Source of the DNA: Trochalopteron elliotii
Lineage: Eukaryota; Chordata; Aves; Passeriformes; Leiothrichidae
Direction: 5' to 3'
Assembly: GCA_024734555.1 (NCBI GenBank)
Contig: JANPWX010019206.1
Coordinates: 268,139 to 332,138 of the forward strand
Length of the DNA stretch: 64,000 nt
Of the stretch, positions 26,038 through 37,077 are shown piece after piece. Numbering within the stretch: position 1 is the stretch's first letter; each line of letters starts with the position of its first letter. The notes below the pieces were generated by a model that saw only the letters and a list, made by a program, of their open reading frames with translations, was not told the origin of the DNA and searched no databases. A program made the position numbers and the translations under genes.

Positions 26038-26705
26038 TGGGCAGGAGACGATGTTTCCTCCTTTAAATGCCTTTATTAAAGTATCAGCTCTTTTAGAAGC
26101 ACGCGCCTCAGGGGGGTGGGGTGGCCTCCACCGCAGTGCTGAGAAGGAGGGGGGGGCTGGACACTCTGCTGCTGCACACAGCCGAGTGGGGAATTAGCCT
26201 CCCCCCTCACGGGAGCGTGCTCCCGACAATTCCAGTCCAATGTGATTTCCACTGATGAGTCGGATGTTCAGACTGCTCCTCTGGTCACGGCGAGATCTAA
26301 AGGTCCTGGCACCAATTGGCTTGTACTCTTCAGTCTTTATGGTTATTTTTCTTTTTGTTTTAAGTTGTTGTTAAAGAGTCTTAATTACTGTTTGTTTTTG
26401 GAAGTTGTCCCGATTTTCCTGAGGTGTTGCATCCTGGGATCTTTAATTACCATAAGGGGTGTTACAGTAGGAGACGGGGGGCAGGGGGGTTGAGATAGCC
26501 AGGCTGAGTAGAGAGGTGTAGGAGTCTTACGTTGCCATGGAAACGACATTCTTACTTGACAGGTCATGATATATTACAAACATGAGTACAAAGAGTTTTT
26601 AACATCTAACTTTACAATTCTATAACTAATATAACTAATACTTTCTAAATTTATACTTTAACTTTTAGGAGTTGTTTTAAATTTTATTTTTCACAATGGC
26701 AACAG
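26038..26705 (-). mobile_element. Probable LTR-like retroelement related to 19246-19955
   Basis: The left end (TGGGCAGGAGACGATG, then TAAATGCCTTTATTAAAGTATCAG) parallels the element at 19246. On the minus strand it would provide AATAAAGGCATT and a short U5. A minus-strand start TGTTGCCATTGTG at 26705 is the best candidate for the other end. No convincing TSD was found, so the right boundary is a guess. It contains an RFX-type X-box. Confidence 0.45.
26531..26544. promoter_or_regulatory. X-box-like palindrome (RFX motif)
   Basis: GTTGCCATGGAAAC differs at one position from the symmetric RFX-factor site GTTGCCATGGCAAC. It lies in the presumed U3 of the LTR-like element. Use as a promoter element is inference. 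Confidence 0.5.
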
Positions 26706-27793
26706 AACTTAATGCAAGGAATGACAGAAATTTTCAGGTTTTCAACACTTTTCTCCTATTTCTTTCCCCAGTCAAAAAGTAGCATGCAGAAGCTGCACAG
26801 TGTCAGCAGTGCCCTGCTGAGGATTGTTGATCTGGGAACAGGGATTTGGGAAGGGCGATGTTCTTCAGCAGCGTGCTCATCCCTGACCATGGCACTCACC
26901 AGTGGCTCCAGCACCACAGAACCGCTCATTGCTCCCAGGCTGTCACAGGGTGGCTTTGACTGCTCTGCTTCCAGCTGCAGACTGGGCCAGAAAAAGCCAC
27001 CATTGCACCTTTAAAGTAATTTAAACCAGCAGCCTGCTTTGGCCAGGATGACAATGAGCAGAAATAATGCAGGTGAAGAGCCAAAACCTGCCTTCCAAAG
27101 GCAAAGCCCTGTGCTGAAGTCTAAGTGTGCACATGATTGCTGGGTTGGAGCAGGGAGACAGCTTTCTGCCAGAGCTGGCATGGGAGCAGAACATTATTTG
27201 GATTCAAAAACTATGTTAGAGAAGGACAACAACATTGTTTTAATGACTCATTTTTGTCAGACTGGATTCAAAACTTATACCAACAAATTTGACATTTCAT
27301 ACTGCTCTGCAGAAAGCATGAGTCCATGTTTTAAAACAGCAGGGAAGCTTCCAGTGCTACAATTAACTGGTAACATATGCCACTGCTGCCAAGAGGATTT
27401 TTAATCTCTTTAAACATTAATGCAGCATTTTTGCTTCTGTCGCAATAAGGCAGCCATCTGTGCTTGAACCTGCTGGGAAACTGGGGATATGTTTACAGAG
27501 AGAGAAATAGAGAGAGGCAGAGAGGGAGGTAGACATCCATGTTTCTAGACCCAGCATCAAAAATAACAATTCAAACCCTTTAAATAGTATTATTAAGGTG
27601 TCATATAGTGGTAGGAAGATTGTTAAAATGCTCAGACTGCTCAATTTAAAACTGTATGAAAAACTAATCCCCAACCCAGAACATATTCTTCTTATTTAAT
27701 ATACTTGTTTTTTTGCATGACTGTGAGCAGGTAATAAAGGATTTCATTACAGACTTATTTTCAGGAAAATACCAGGTCTGTGACATTGAAACA
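26706..27793. other. No gene seen; unique sequence
   Basis: Two plus-strand frames of 100 and 121 codons (26712-27014, 27039-27404) are present but carry no known motif. A GA-rich tract lies at about 27498-27530. Confidence 0.45.
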
Positions 27794-27798
27794 AACCT

Positions 27799-28088
27799 TG
27801 TTGCCCTGATTTTTCAGCCTTCTGATGTTTACATTCTGTACTGGAGTTTTCTCATACATTGTAACATAAACAAAGAGCGATGTTTTGTAAATCATGCATT
27901 CCTTCCTAGGGGAAGGACAAATTGATGGACTTCTGGTTTGACCAGTGGGGTTAGAGAGGTGTCAACCTCATCCCCCAATCGCTGATCAAACTCCAAACCC
28001 TATTTAAACCCAAAACTAAAAATAAACCTTCTTCTTTCTTGTCTCACAACCTGACGATGTGTGATCTTTTTGTGTCTGTCTGGCGACA
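27799..28088 (+). mobile_element. Short solo ERV LTR with 5-bp TSD (ERVL-like)
   Basis: AACCT flanks the unit (27794-27798 and 28089-28093). The LTR starts TGTTGCCC and ends GGCGACA, an imperfect terminal inverted repeat. CTATTTAAACCC is the TATA element near 28000 and AAAATAAACC the polyadenylation signal near 28020. At 290 bp it is a short LTR. Confidence 0.78.
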
Positions 28089-28269
28089 AACCTTTTATAT
28101 TATATTGAGCAACAGTAAAAAGCTGAAAGTTCTGTAAATCCTTTCAGCATGAGCCTCCAATTCTGCACTGTAGTCTCATATTTAGGAGGTTTTAATTTAA
28201 TTATTTTTTATTAGGAACTAATGTCCTCTGAGAACCAGATACAAAAATGCAAGCTCACAGCTACCCTCT

Positions 28270-29084
28270 TGTCTTGGTTTGAAAGACAGGTAACTGCTAG
28301 GGAAGGGCAGGACCTCCCCAGGAATGGAGAATTCAAAACCCCTCTCTCCAAATTATTATAATTTAGAAAATTAAAGGGGCTTTCAGGCAGAGGTATGGGG
28401 GTAGGAAGAACAGTTCTTTACTAGTATGTATAACAAAGCAAAACAAACAACAACTACAGCATTAACAACAAAACAGTACCAAGAACCTTGAGGGCTTCAC
28501 TTCACAAAACCCAGGGCAGTTTGGTCTCGGTTCCCCTGAAGGACCCTCAGAGCACCAAGCTGGAACCGTGGAAAGTCCCAGGCTGGTGGCTGGAATGGCA
28601 GGATGTCCTGGCAGGCAGGGCCAGGATGTCCCGGCAGGGCAGGGGGTGCAGGGTCATACTGTAGCAAAAAGAGCAGTGCCGAAGAAACCGCGACGGAGGG
28701 GCAGGGCTGGCCCAGCTCCAGCAGGGCAGGCAGAGGAGCTCAGAATTCCTGGGCACACGAGAAGATGATGGTAGATTTCCCAGGACTGGGCTTTCTGGTG
28801 ACAGTGAACTCCTCAAGCAGCAGCCTGGCCGTCCTGTCTCTGATGCCGAGAGCAAGAGTGAAGCTGCCTCCAGCTCTGTCCTTTACCTGCCCCAAAACTC
28901 GCAATATCTCCCCATCTGAGAGAAACTACCAGAGACAAAAGAAGTGTAGCCAAGTGCTACAACTCCTGTCCTTTGGTGCCTTTGTTCTTCTTGAGCACCC
29001 ATAAGCACCCAGTAGTTAGTTTCCTAGCAACTTAAGGGAAAACTTCTATAAGTAACAAAAAAGAAACAAATATAACCCCCAACA
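28270..29084 (-). mobile_element. Solo ERV LTR with 5-bp TSD (ERVL-like)
   Basis: CCTCT lies on both sides (28265-28269 and 29085-29089). On the minus strand the LTR begins TGTTGGGGGTTATA and ends TTTCAAACCAAGACA, resembling the ends of the LTRs at 53646 and 61872. It is 815 bp with a GC-rich U3. The 133- and 102-codon open frames within it are incidental. Confidence 0.88.
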
Positions 29085-29089
29085 CCTCT

Positions 29090-30980
29090 ACAGAATAAAA
29101 GGTGATGGATCTTGGAAAAACATCAGCCCTGCTTTTTTTCCATCTTCTGTCTGCACTCCTTGGGATGACAGCCTTCAACACGGGGGCAGGTTTCTGGGAA
29201 AGGAAAAGTGAGAAGGATTTGGGGTGAGCTGCACTCAAAACCAGGTCTAGAAAAGCCACGGTCATCGATCTTCCTTGGTTTTGGGGATGATCCAAAATCA
29301 GCTCCCTCGTGCAGGATCTGGAGCCAGTGTACCCCCAGATCCCAGCAGGACCTGTGGGACAGGCTGCCACAAAAAGAACCAGGTAGAGTGGCAAAAATAA
29401 CACAAAAATAACCTGGTACAATCACCAGCTGAGGAGGGATCCCTGGGAAAACACCAGCCCTGATGCATATCACTGCAGTCTTTATGAATTCACATGGTTA
29501 ATGTTTTTAATTTCGTGAGCAAAATTGTTAAGTGCTGACATCCAGCATCCTTTATTGAAGCTGCAGGTGCTCAGCACATTTTAAAATGTAGCCACACATT
29601 TTTGGGCCCATTTGTTTTTCCTGGCTACAGCAATCCAGGTGGCAGGTTTTAAAGAACTTAATTAGGCTTTTTGCTGCTGGGTTATTGCTGGTTGCTGTGG
29701 ATATATTGACTAATGGATGGAAAGGGAGTACAAGAGTGGTCTATTGTGTTATTAAGGATTGTCAAGCAGCAGATAAAGCCCCTTTTAAATGGATATGTGC
29801 ATAGGTTAAAATACATCACATGGATCCAGACATTACTGTAAAAACCCTGGAGTGATAGCTTTGTTTACAGCTCCTAATTTAGTTGAAATGTAAAATGGCC
29901 ATAAATAACAGTTATTTCTCACACAGACAATTAAGTACCCAATATTTATGAAATACCATGTGTCACACAGACCTCTAAAGTTTGAGAAAAATCTTGTGCT
30001 GTTTTGGGGATTTATTACATCCTATATATTTCCTATTACATCCCATATATCACCTAATGAAAGAAAACCTATATGAAAAGAATAATTTCCTTTCTCATAA
30101 TACTTGTTTCAATTTTATCTCTTTTTGTTTCAAACTAGCCCTTCCTTAGCTTTCCTGAGCTTGGAACTGGCATGTACTGCCTTGTATCTTTATTATCTTT
30201 ATGATGTGTTGAACTCACCCATTAAAAGAGAAGTGTAATTCTACGACAAACCACTTCACCTGCCAACAGTTAAGCTTGGACTATAATTGTGAATTGTTTG
30301 ATTTCAACCACTAAATATGTACTGAGGTATTTAAGTTCCCTACATTTTTTTGCCATTATACTTTATAAAATATTTCATCACAAACTAATCCTCTTAAAAC
30401 AGACTAAGGTAATATTGTTAGACAAAAATAATGATAGTAACTCTAGTAAGAGAAACTAAAAAGAAAGACAGCAAAATTCCTGACAATGACAGTATTTATG
30501 AGCCACCTGCACAGAAACAGTGGAATTTGTCTAGATTACTCATCACTGTATTTTTAAAACTATTCTGTCCATCTTTTTTTTAATACTTGTGATTCCAGAC
30601 AGATTTTGGCTTTGAAATGACAAATCGTGATTGCCTTGGATTTTGCTTTCTGCAAAATATTTGAGATAAAAATTCTGCATAATAACAAAATTCTTTAAAA
30701 TCATTTTTATTTCATAAACTCTTGAAGAATTCTCACTTTCCACAATCTCTCTGTACAGAAATTTCCTGCATTACAGCCAAGTGGCAAAGAAAGGATGCTG
30801 GACTTGCTCCTGCTTGTCCATATATTCACTTCCTTAAAAACAAGGACAGTATGATTGAGATATGACCAAAGCTATATATTCGTATATATTTTTCCATACA
30901 GAAACTGAAAGGCACTTCAGTTAACTTTTAAAACAATGCCTTTACTAGGTATTTAATTCAGGGAGCGCCTATGGGTGATA
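29090..30980. other. No gene seen
   Basis: Overlapping minus-strand frames of 129 and 116 codons (29032-29473) straddle the LTR edge and look fortuitous. An imperfect direct repeat of about 20 bp (GGAAAAACATCAGCCCTG near 29114 and GGGAAAACACCAGCCCTG near 29446) is present. The rest is AT-rich unique sequence. Confidence 0.5.
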
Positions 30981-30984
30981 GGTA

Positions 30985-31620
30985 TGTGATATATGTTCTA
31001 AAATAAATTTGTGTATCAAGTACGTTATATGTTATAATCTAAAAATGTGTTGCAAGTTTAGATTTCCAAAAATTGTAAAAGGCGTCTCCGACTACCGAGA
31101 CCCATTTGCAACTGTAAAGGCTCCCAGATAATAGCAGGGTGAAACCAAGATTTACAACAGAAAGGACCGGGCTGAGCAGGAGATGTCTCGTTCATCATGG
31201 GTGGACCCACCACTTCTCTGATGATCAATGCCTGATATGGATCTAGGTGGGGAGAACTCGGAGATTGCACAGATCAGCATCCCAATGCCCAGTTCCAGGA
31301 ACCCAATTCAAGCCCTTGACCATGCCAGGAAAAGCTTTTGGAAACCAAACAGCGAAAGAAAGAAGTGTATGAATATGCACACTGGACAAAGACTAACAAT
31401 GAAATTGCCTCAAGGAAGAAAAACTGTATAAAAACTGTACCCTGAATCCCAGAGCTTGTGGACGGAGAGGGGTCAGCTCAGTTGAAGCTGCCCCTGTGTC
31501 CACCCAACCTCGATATCCCAGGGATCAATGTTGCATCCTTTTATTGTGGCTGATTCAAATTGATTTCAAATGGCAAAATAAAATACTTGATATAAAGTTG
31601 GCTACAAATCCTTTATAACA
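30985..31620 (+). mobile_element. Solo LTR with 4-bp TSD (ERV1-like)
   Basis: GGTA precedes TGTGATATATG (30981-30984) and follows CTTTATAACA (31621-31624). A TATA box GTATAAAAACTG lies near 31424 and AAAATAAAATAC near 31575. A 4-bp duplication is typical of gamma-type (ERV1) insertion. A 4-bp repeat arises easily by chance, so the class is tentative, but the promoter and polyadenylation layout is clear. Confidence 0.62.
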
Positions 31621-31624
31621 GGTA

Positions 31625-32957
31625 GTAGCAAAAGAATATTAAAGTTTTGTGATGGATCAAGGACTAAAAAAGTAACTTAGAGAAAAATATTGATAATAAA
31701 AAGCCCAGCATGAAATCTGCTGATAAAATAGTTACTAAAACCTCATTCTCTTCAAGTGTTCAAGGAAATACCAATATTCACTCAATAACAAAAAACCCAA
31801 CAGAGATCAGCAGAGGCAGTCCAGAGAGGCTGTTAATTTAGCAAAGAAATCATTCAGCTTGGCCAGGAATGATTTGTTCCTGTTCAACCAGGTCACTTTT
31901 TCCATCTTGTGCCTGAAAACGATTTCCACGAGGACACAACTGAAGTTGGTTTTTCCAGGCCCAGAATTCTCCATCCCCTCCTTGCCTTGAAGAAGGAATC
32001 CCACCTGTGAGTCTTACAGCCAGATCCAAACATTAAAACAATTTCTGGTGGCAGGAAGAAGAGATCTCTGCCAGGCGCCAAATACAAAGCAACACAGTGG
32101 TTGGCAGTGTACTAAACTTGCTTAAATGATATTTTTTCTTTGGGATTTTTTCAGCCCTGAGTAAATGGACCTCCCTTGGATTGGAAATGGCAAATGAAAC
32201 ATTAAATAAATCAGCACACCAACTTTTTAAAGGCATAAAAATAAATTAAAACTTGAAAATTTGGATTCAACAAGTTCATCATGCTTGTAACTAACAGTGT
32301 CAATATACTGAAATGATTCAACATACAGTTCCTAGTTCTAATTTTTTGGTAAATGCTGCTTTCAGTAACGAGTGTTTTTGGCTCAAATATGAATTACTGC
32401 TCTTCTGAATGGAAGTTGACTAGTGCCATCCCAGAGAACAGAACATAAAATCTTATCTCGTGGAGGGCACTTATCAACTGCTACAAATACCACGTTCAAA
32501 ATCATGTCATGACCAAAATCAATGTCCATTTCTTCTGTCATCAGTTCTCTACCAGTGTGGGAGCTCTCCTTACACCCTAATCAAAGTGATTTTTCCCCTC
32601 TCACTGGATCAATTCTCTTCCACAATAAAAATCAATTCTCAGTCACTTTGTCTTCCCCAGTCAAAGTCAATTCCCTTCACACTGACATCCATATTCAAAT
32701 GTCTCCCCCTGTAACAACAGCACTTAGTGCCTGCACCAGCAGCACAATCCAACCTACAGCAAGTCTTTATGAATTGATCTGGTTTTGCCACAGGCAAACA
32801 AAGATAATCCCCACTCACACTTGCAGGATCAATTTCCTCATCCCAGCTAAACTCTGTTTCCCTGCACTGACCATCCCGTTCCTCCCTTCATGACACAGGA
32901 ATGAGTTTCTGCCCTGCCTTGTGCCCTTCAGAAGCTCTGATCTCCTTCTATCACATC
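31625..32957. other. No gene seen; unique sequence
   Basis: Two overlapping plus-strand frames (84 and 123 codons, 32460-32893) are Ser/Pro/Thr-rich and match nothing I know. No repeat ends were found. Confidence 0.5.
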
Positions 32958-32963
32958 CATTCC

Positions 32964-33376
32964 AGAAAGCCGATGGAACCCCGAAATAAATGAGAAGTTG
33001 GCAAGAGCAAAAACACAGATCCAACCAGTATGGTTAATCCTACGTTCTCCGTTTATTCTGGCTGAAATGGCTGGTTATATACACTTCTACATAGTTTACT
33101 CTACAGGTGCATCCTCATTGGCATACAGCACAGGGAAAAATGCAAACACACATTGTTGACTAAACTCTTAAGGCAGCTACTGTGTCCACACCAACCACTG
33201 CACCTGCTAACTACTAGAAAACCCTCTGTCTCTGGCTAACAGCTTAAGCTGTAATTTCATCTGTGCCACAGACTTGGCAGCTGAATTTCTGACTGCGCCA
33301 CTGAGGCCCAATCTGGGTGATTCACTCACAGTCCCAATACAAATCATATCCACTGTCCCTAAGAAATTCTGCAACA
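32964..33376 (-). mobile_element. Solo LTR of the same family as the 35-40 kb provirus
   Basis: It is 413 bp and closely matches the provirus LTRs over its full length. The flanks are CATTCC (32958-32963) and CCTTCC (33377-33382), a 6-bp duplication with one change. The minus strand runs TGTTGCAGAATTTC...CGGCTTTCT. The main differences from the provirus LTRs are around 33245-33265. It is a single LTR, so the internal genes were presumably lost by LTR-LTR recombination. Confidence 0.92.
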
Positions 33377-33635
33377 CCTTCCAAGGTTTAATTCCAGCTT
33401 TTCTCTTTCTTATTCCTTGTACAAAATTGGTAGCAATCCCAAAATACACATTCCATTCTTCTTTGCCTTTATTTCACACCTCTGTCTGGGGTTTCTTACA
33501 CACAATTCCTTCCCAATTCAGCAGTGGTGCAATAAGTTTACTTAAATAGAAGTTGAAACACTTCATTGGCTCAAGGAATTAATTCTGCCCATACCTTTTA
33601 TTGTCTTTTATATTTTTGTTTGTTTTGCTCAAGGT

Positions 33636-34068
33636 TGTAGCAGAATTTCTTAGAGAAAATGGGCATGATCTGTATTTGGAGTAAAAGTTGAACTCCCCAG
33701 ACTGGGCCTCATCATTGAGGCCTGTGAAGCCTGCTACGCAGGTAGAAATTCTCTGCCAGGGTTTGTGGCACTGTCAGAATTAAAGCTTAAGGTGTTGACA
33801 AGGGACAGTGGGTTTTCTAGCAGTTAACAAGTATAGTAATTAGTGTGAACACTTTAGCTGCCTTAAGAATAAGATAAACAATATATGTTTACATTCTTTT
33901 CTGTTCTGTATGCCAATGAGAATACACCTGTGAATGTAAACTATTTAGACATGTATATAACCTGCCATTTTAGACAGAATAAACAGAGAATGTAGCATTA
34001 ACCATACTGGTTGGATCTGCGTTTTGCTCTGGCCCAAACTTCCCATTATTTTGGGTTCCCTCGCTAGT
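33636..34068 (+). mobile_element. Older solo LTR of a related family, opposite orientation
   Basis: It starts TGTAGCAGAATTTCTTAG, is similar along its length to the LTR at 32964 read on the other strand, and ends GGTTCCCTCGCTAGT. CAAGGT flanks it (33630-33635 and 34069-34074). TATATAACC near 33953 and GAATAAACAGAG near 33978 supply TATA and polyadenylation signals. Its sequence is well diverged, implying an older insertion than the provirus. Confidence 0.85.
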
Positions 34069-34074
34069 CAAGGT

Positions 34075-35011
34075 GCTACTCATTTCTTACATCCTGATCT
34101 TTTGAGATTTCAATACATCATTCTCAGAAACATATCCCAGATAAATTGTCACAATTCCATTAACTATCTTCTCTGAACATCTCAGACCCAATCCTTCCCT
34201 CTAACCAAGATTTGTGGGATGTAATTTTTTCTAAAATGTTTTACAGATGGACTCTGAAGAAAACCCACCCACTAGTCATATGTCTCTCGTGGGGTTTTTA
34301 TACCTTTTGGTAGATTTTCGTCCAGACTTGTCTGATTATATTTTGAGAATAATTGTTTTACAGCTCAGGAAAAAGGGAAAATGAAAACATAAGCAAATAT
34401 TCTAAATAATATCCAACCAGAATTTCATATCACTCAGTTTTTTGAGTAAGAGTTCAGCTGGAGGTAGATAGGATAAGAAAGTTAATGCAGAAAACAAAGG
34501 AGATCAATATTCAAATCTTGGTGTAAAACTATTAGATGTTATATTTAGAATATCTAAAATAATTTTAATGGTCTAACCATGTTCACCTTGAATTTATTTC
34601 AATGCATAAAAATATTACACCTGCAATTGCAGTGCTGGATTGTGTTAGGCTGCTAATGCAATTTCCTTCAAGTTTTTAGACAAAATTATATTTCTGTGAT
34701 TGACATCATCATGCTTTAGCCTCAATCACTACCACAATATCAGCCTCCTTGATACATAACTTCAGAAGATTTTGTTTTTTCTAGCAGAATAAACAAAGAG
34801 CATTTTTTCCCCCTCAAAATAAAATTTACGCTATTTCAGGGGAAAGTAAATTTATTCATTCACAATTGTCTTTATCTTTTGCCTTGACCAGCATTTAGAA
34901 CTTGCAACACTATTTGTGTGTGCTGTTTGGAATGGATTTCTATGAAAAGAAAAAAAAGGGGGAGGAAAGTCGTCATAAGTGCAAACAACAAAATAAACCA
35001 GGGATTTTACT
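34075..35011. other. No gene seen; unique AT-rich sequence
   Basis: It separates the older solo LTR from the provirus and ends in the GGCATG duplication. No feature stands out. Confidence 0.5.
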
Positions 35012-35017
35012 GGCATG

Positions 35018-35429
35018 AGAAAGCCGAGAGAACCCCGAAATAAGTGAGAAGTTGGCAAGAGCAAAAACACAGATCCAACCAGTATGGTTGATCCTACGTT
35101 CTCCGTTTATTCTGGCTGAAATGGCTGGTTATATACACTTCTACATAGTTTACTCTACAGGTGCATCCTCATTGGCATACAGCACAGGGAAAAATGCAAA
35201 CACACATTGTTGACTAAACTCTTAAGGCAGCTACTGTGTCCACACCAACCACTGCACCTGCTAACTACTAGAAAACCCTCTGTCTCTGGCTAACAGCTTA
35301 AGGTGTATTTTAACTGCACCACAGACTTGGCAGCTGAATTTCTGACTGCGCCACTGAGGCCCAATCTGGGTGATTCACTCACAGTCCCAATACAAATCAT
35401 ATCCACTGTCCCTAAGAAATTCTGCAACA
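35018..35429 (-). repeat. 3' LTR of the provirus
   Basis: It is 412 bp. On the minus strand it begins TGTTGCAGAATTTCTTAG next to the polypurine tract and ends CGGCTTTCT next to the TSD. It has TATATAACC as TATA and GAATAAACGG as polyadenylation signal. The 3' terminal dinucleotide is CT, not CA. Confidence 0.93.
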
Positions 35430-35446
35430 ATTCCCCCGTTTTCTTT
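35430..35446 (-). other. Polypurine tract of the provirus
   Basis: The minus strand reads AAAGAAAACGGGGGAAT immediately before the 3' LTR. This is the position and composition of the plus-strand DNA primer of retroviruses. Confidence 0.9.
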
Positions 35447-35448
35447 GA

Positions 35449-36690
35449 ATCAGCCAGACTGGGGTCTAGATGTGGCTAATTATTTCTACGTGCATGTTAA
35501 CAAATAAAGCATAACAATTAAAACAACTATGATAACAACAAAAGGAAATAATACTAGAACAAATTAAACTTTTCAATCTATTAAGTAAAACTTTATAAAT
35601 TGAACTAGTTATTAAAAGAAGTGCTAATAACTACAAGTTTTTCCAGATTTCTGCAACATCTAAAAACCTTCTTAGTGAAGACTTGGTATCCTTTCTCGAG
35701 CAAGGCCCCCAACTTCACCTGGAAAGTTTTTGCAGCTGTTATAAATAAAATCAAATCATCAAGTCAAGGTAACTTGTATCTCTTTTTGATGCAGAAAACA
35801 ATCTGGGTTTGTTGATAAACACATTCACTCTAGTTAAAACCAAGGTGTGGCCAGGACCCTGGCTTTAATGCTAGAGTGAAATTTCTTGTTAAACTCTTAA
35901 AACAAAGTTTCTAACAATAATAATTGCAAAATACTTAAACAACAACAGAAAAAAGAAAACATAAAGAAAGGTTTTGAAATGCATCATGACACGTTGGAGA
36001 AACCCAGTGTTAAAACACAGGAATTAAAACACATGAAAAGTATAACTTAAAACTATTATCTTACACTTAACTTAACTTACTTATTACTTCAAACTTATTA
36101 CTTTAAATTTAACCTACTTATTCTAACTTATTTATGATTTTAAAACAAGCACAAAACTATACAGGATAGCTTACAGCTAACGACAATCACGACGCAAAAT
36201 TCTTGTCTTCCTTCTCATTCACAAACAAGAAACACTCCTCAGTGCTTCATCACAGCTGTGTCTTCTTAAGCTTCCTTATTTTTAGAATGAAACAACTAAA
36301 CTCTATAAATTAGATTAGCTTACAATAAAACCTTAAATGTATAAAATATAAATTTACTATCACTTAAACTTTATAAATTCTTATTTTAAATCCAACTTCT
36401 ATTTAACAAAGCCTAAACTGAAAATCAATTATCAAAATACTAAAACACAATTGAACTTGGATCTAAATTTTGTTTGTGATCAGGCACCTGTTGTTGCAAA
36501 AATTCAATGGTTTTTATATTTCTTCTTTTACATCTAAAAAAACCCTATAACGTTGATTAATTTATTACTATTGTATTTGAATGCGGCTCTTTCTAACTCA
36601 AGGGTTATTGGCATCTCAGGTGTCTCTCTCTCTCCTGGATGAAGAGTGAGGGCTTGAAACCTTTGTGCAGCACATGATTCTTGTGCAGCA
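35449..36690 (-). pseudogene. env: Decayed env, C-terminal membrane anchor still visible
   Basis: Most of this AT-rich stretch no longer translates into anything recognisable. At its 3' end, minus-strand codons 35563-35489 encode 25 residues that are almost all Val, Leu, Ile, Phe and Cys, followed by a stop (35486-35488), as expected for the anchor of a retroviral transmembrane protein. A neighbouring frame just upstream (about 35575-35640) has many TAG/TAA codons in a setting typical of the Trp-rich membrane-proximal region. The surface subunit is not recognisable. Identification rests on position and hydrophobicity. Confidence 0.5.
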
Positions 36691-36712
36691 CTGTCAAAGA
36701 AAAAAGGTGAAC
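36691..36712 (-). promoter_or_regulatory. Candidate splice acceptor before env
   Basis: The minus strand reads CACCTTTTTTCTTTGACAG, a strong pyrimidine tract ending in CAG. It lies where a retroviral env acceptor is expected and could pair with the donor at 38711-38718. Use is inference. Confidence 0.5.
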
Positions 36713-36759
36713 TCAGCAGGTAGCTAAAGGATAAATGAAAAAGGGGTGTGTGCAGTAGA

Positions 36760-37077
36760 TTAAAGGGAAACTTGGCTACTGTTTGCTAAAAGGAAAAAGT
36801 GAAGAAACTGGGCTGATAATGTAGAATTGTCGTCTGTGGGCGGGGTCAAGCTCTGCGGCGCTTGTCCTGGTCCTTGTGCTGCCTCTGGGCCACTCGGGAC
36901 TGTCTGCGCCGCCTTTGCTTGCCTCAGCTCTGTTTGCATCGGTTCCGTGTCGACTTGCATCCAGGGCCTGCCCCGTTTTGCTCTCTGTTTTCCCCGCTCG
37001 GGTGATCCCGTGCCTTGGACTGCATGTCGCACGTCTGCGCCTGCGTCTGCCGCAAGGGCTTCTGGGGTTTGTAGTCT
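36760..37077 (-). pseudogene. Env-leader-like Arg-rich region
   Basis: Two overlapping minus-strand frames stay open here, without a good ATG at the reported start. One (37174-36776) contains an uninterrupted run of six Arg after CG. The other (37032-36760) contains MQTELRQAKAAQ, a Pro/Gln-rich middle and a hydrophobic FLHFFLLA tail. In betaretroviruses a basic leader at the start of env, shared with Rev/Rec-type proteins, lies at this place, and the neighbours (integrase upstream, splice acceptor downstream) fit. Similarity to a named protein was not established, so this is inference from position and composition. Confidence 0.35.
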
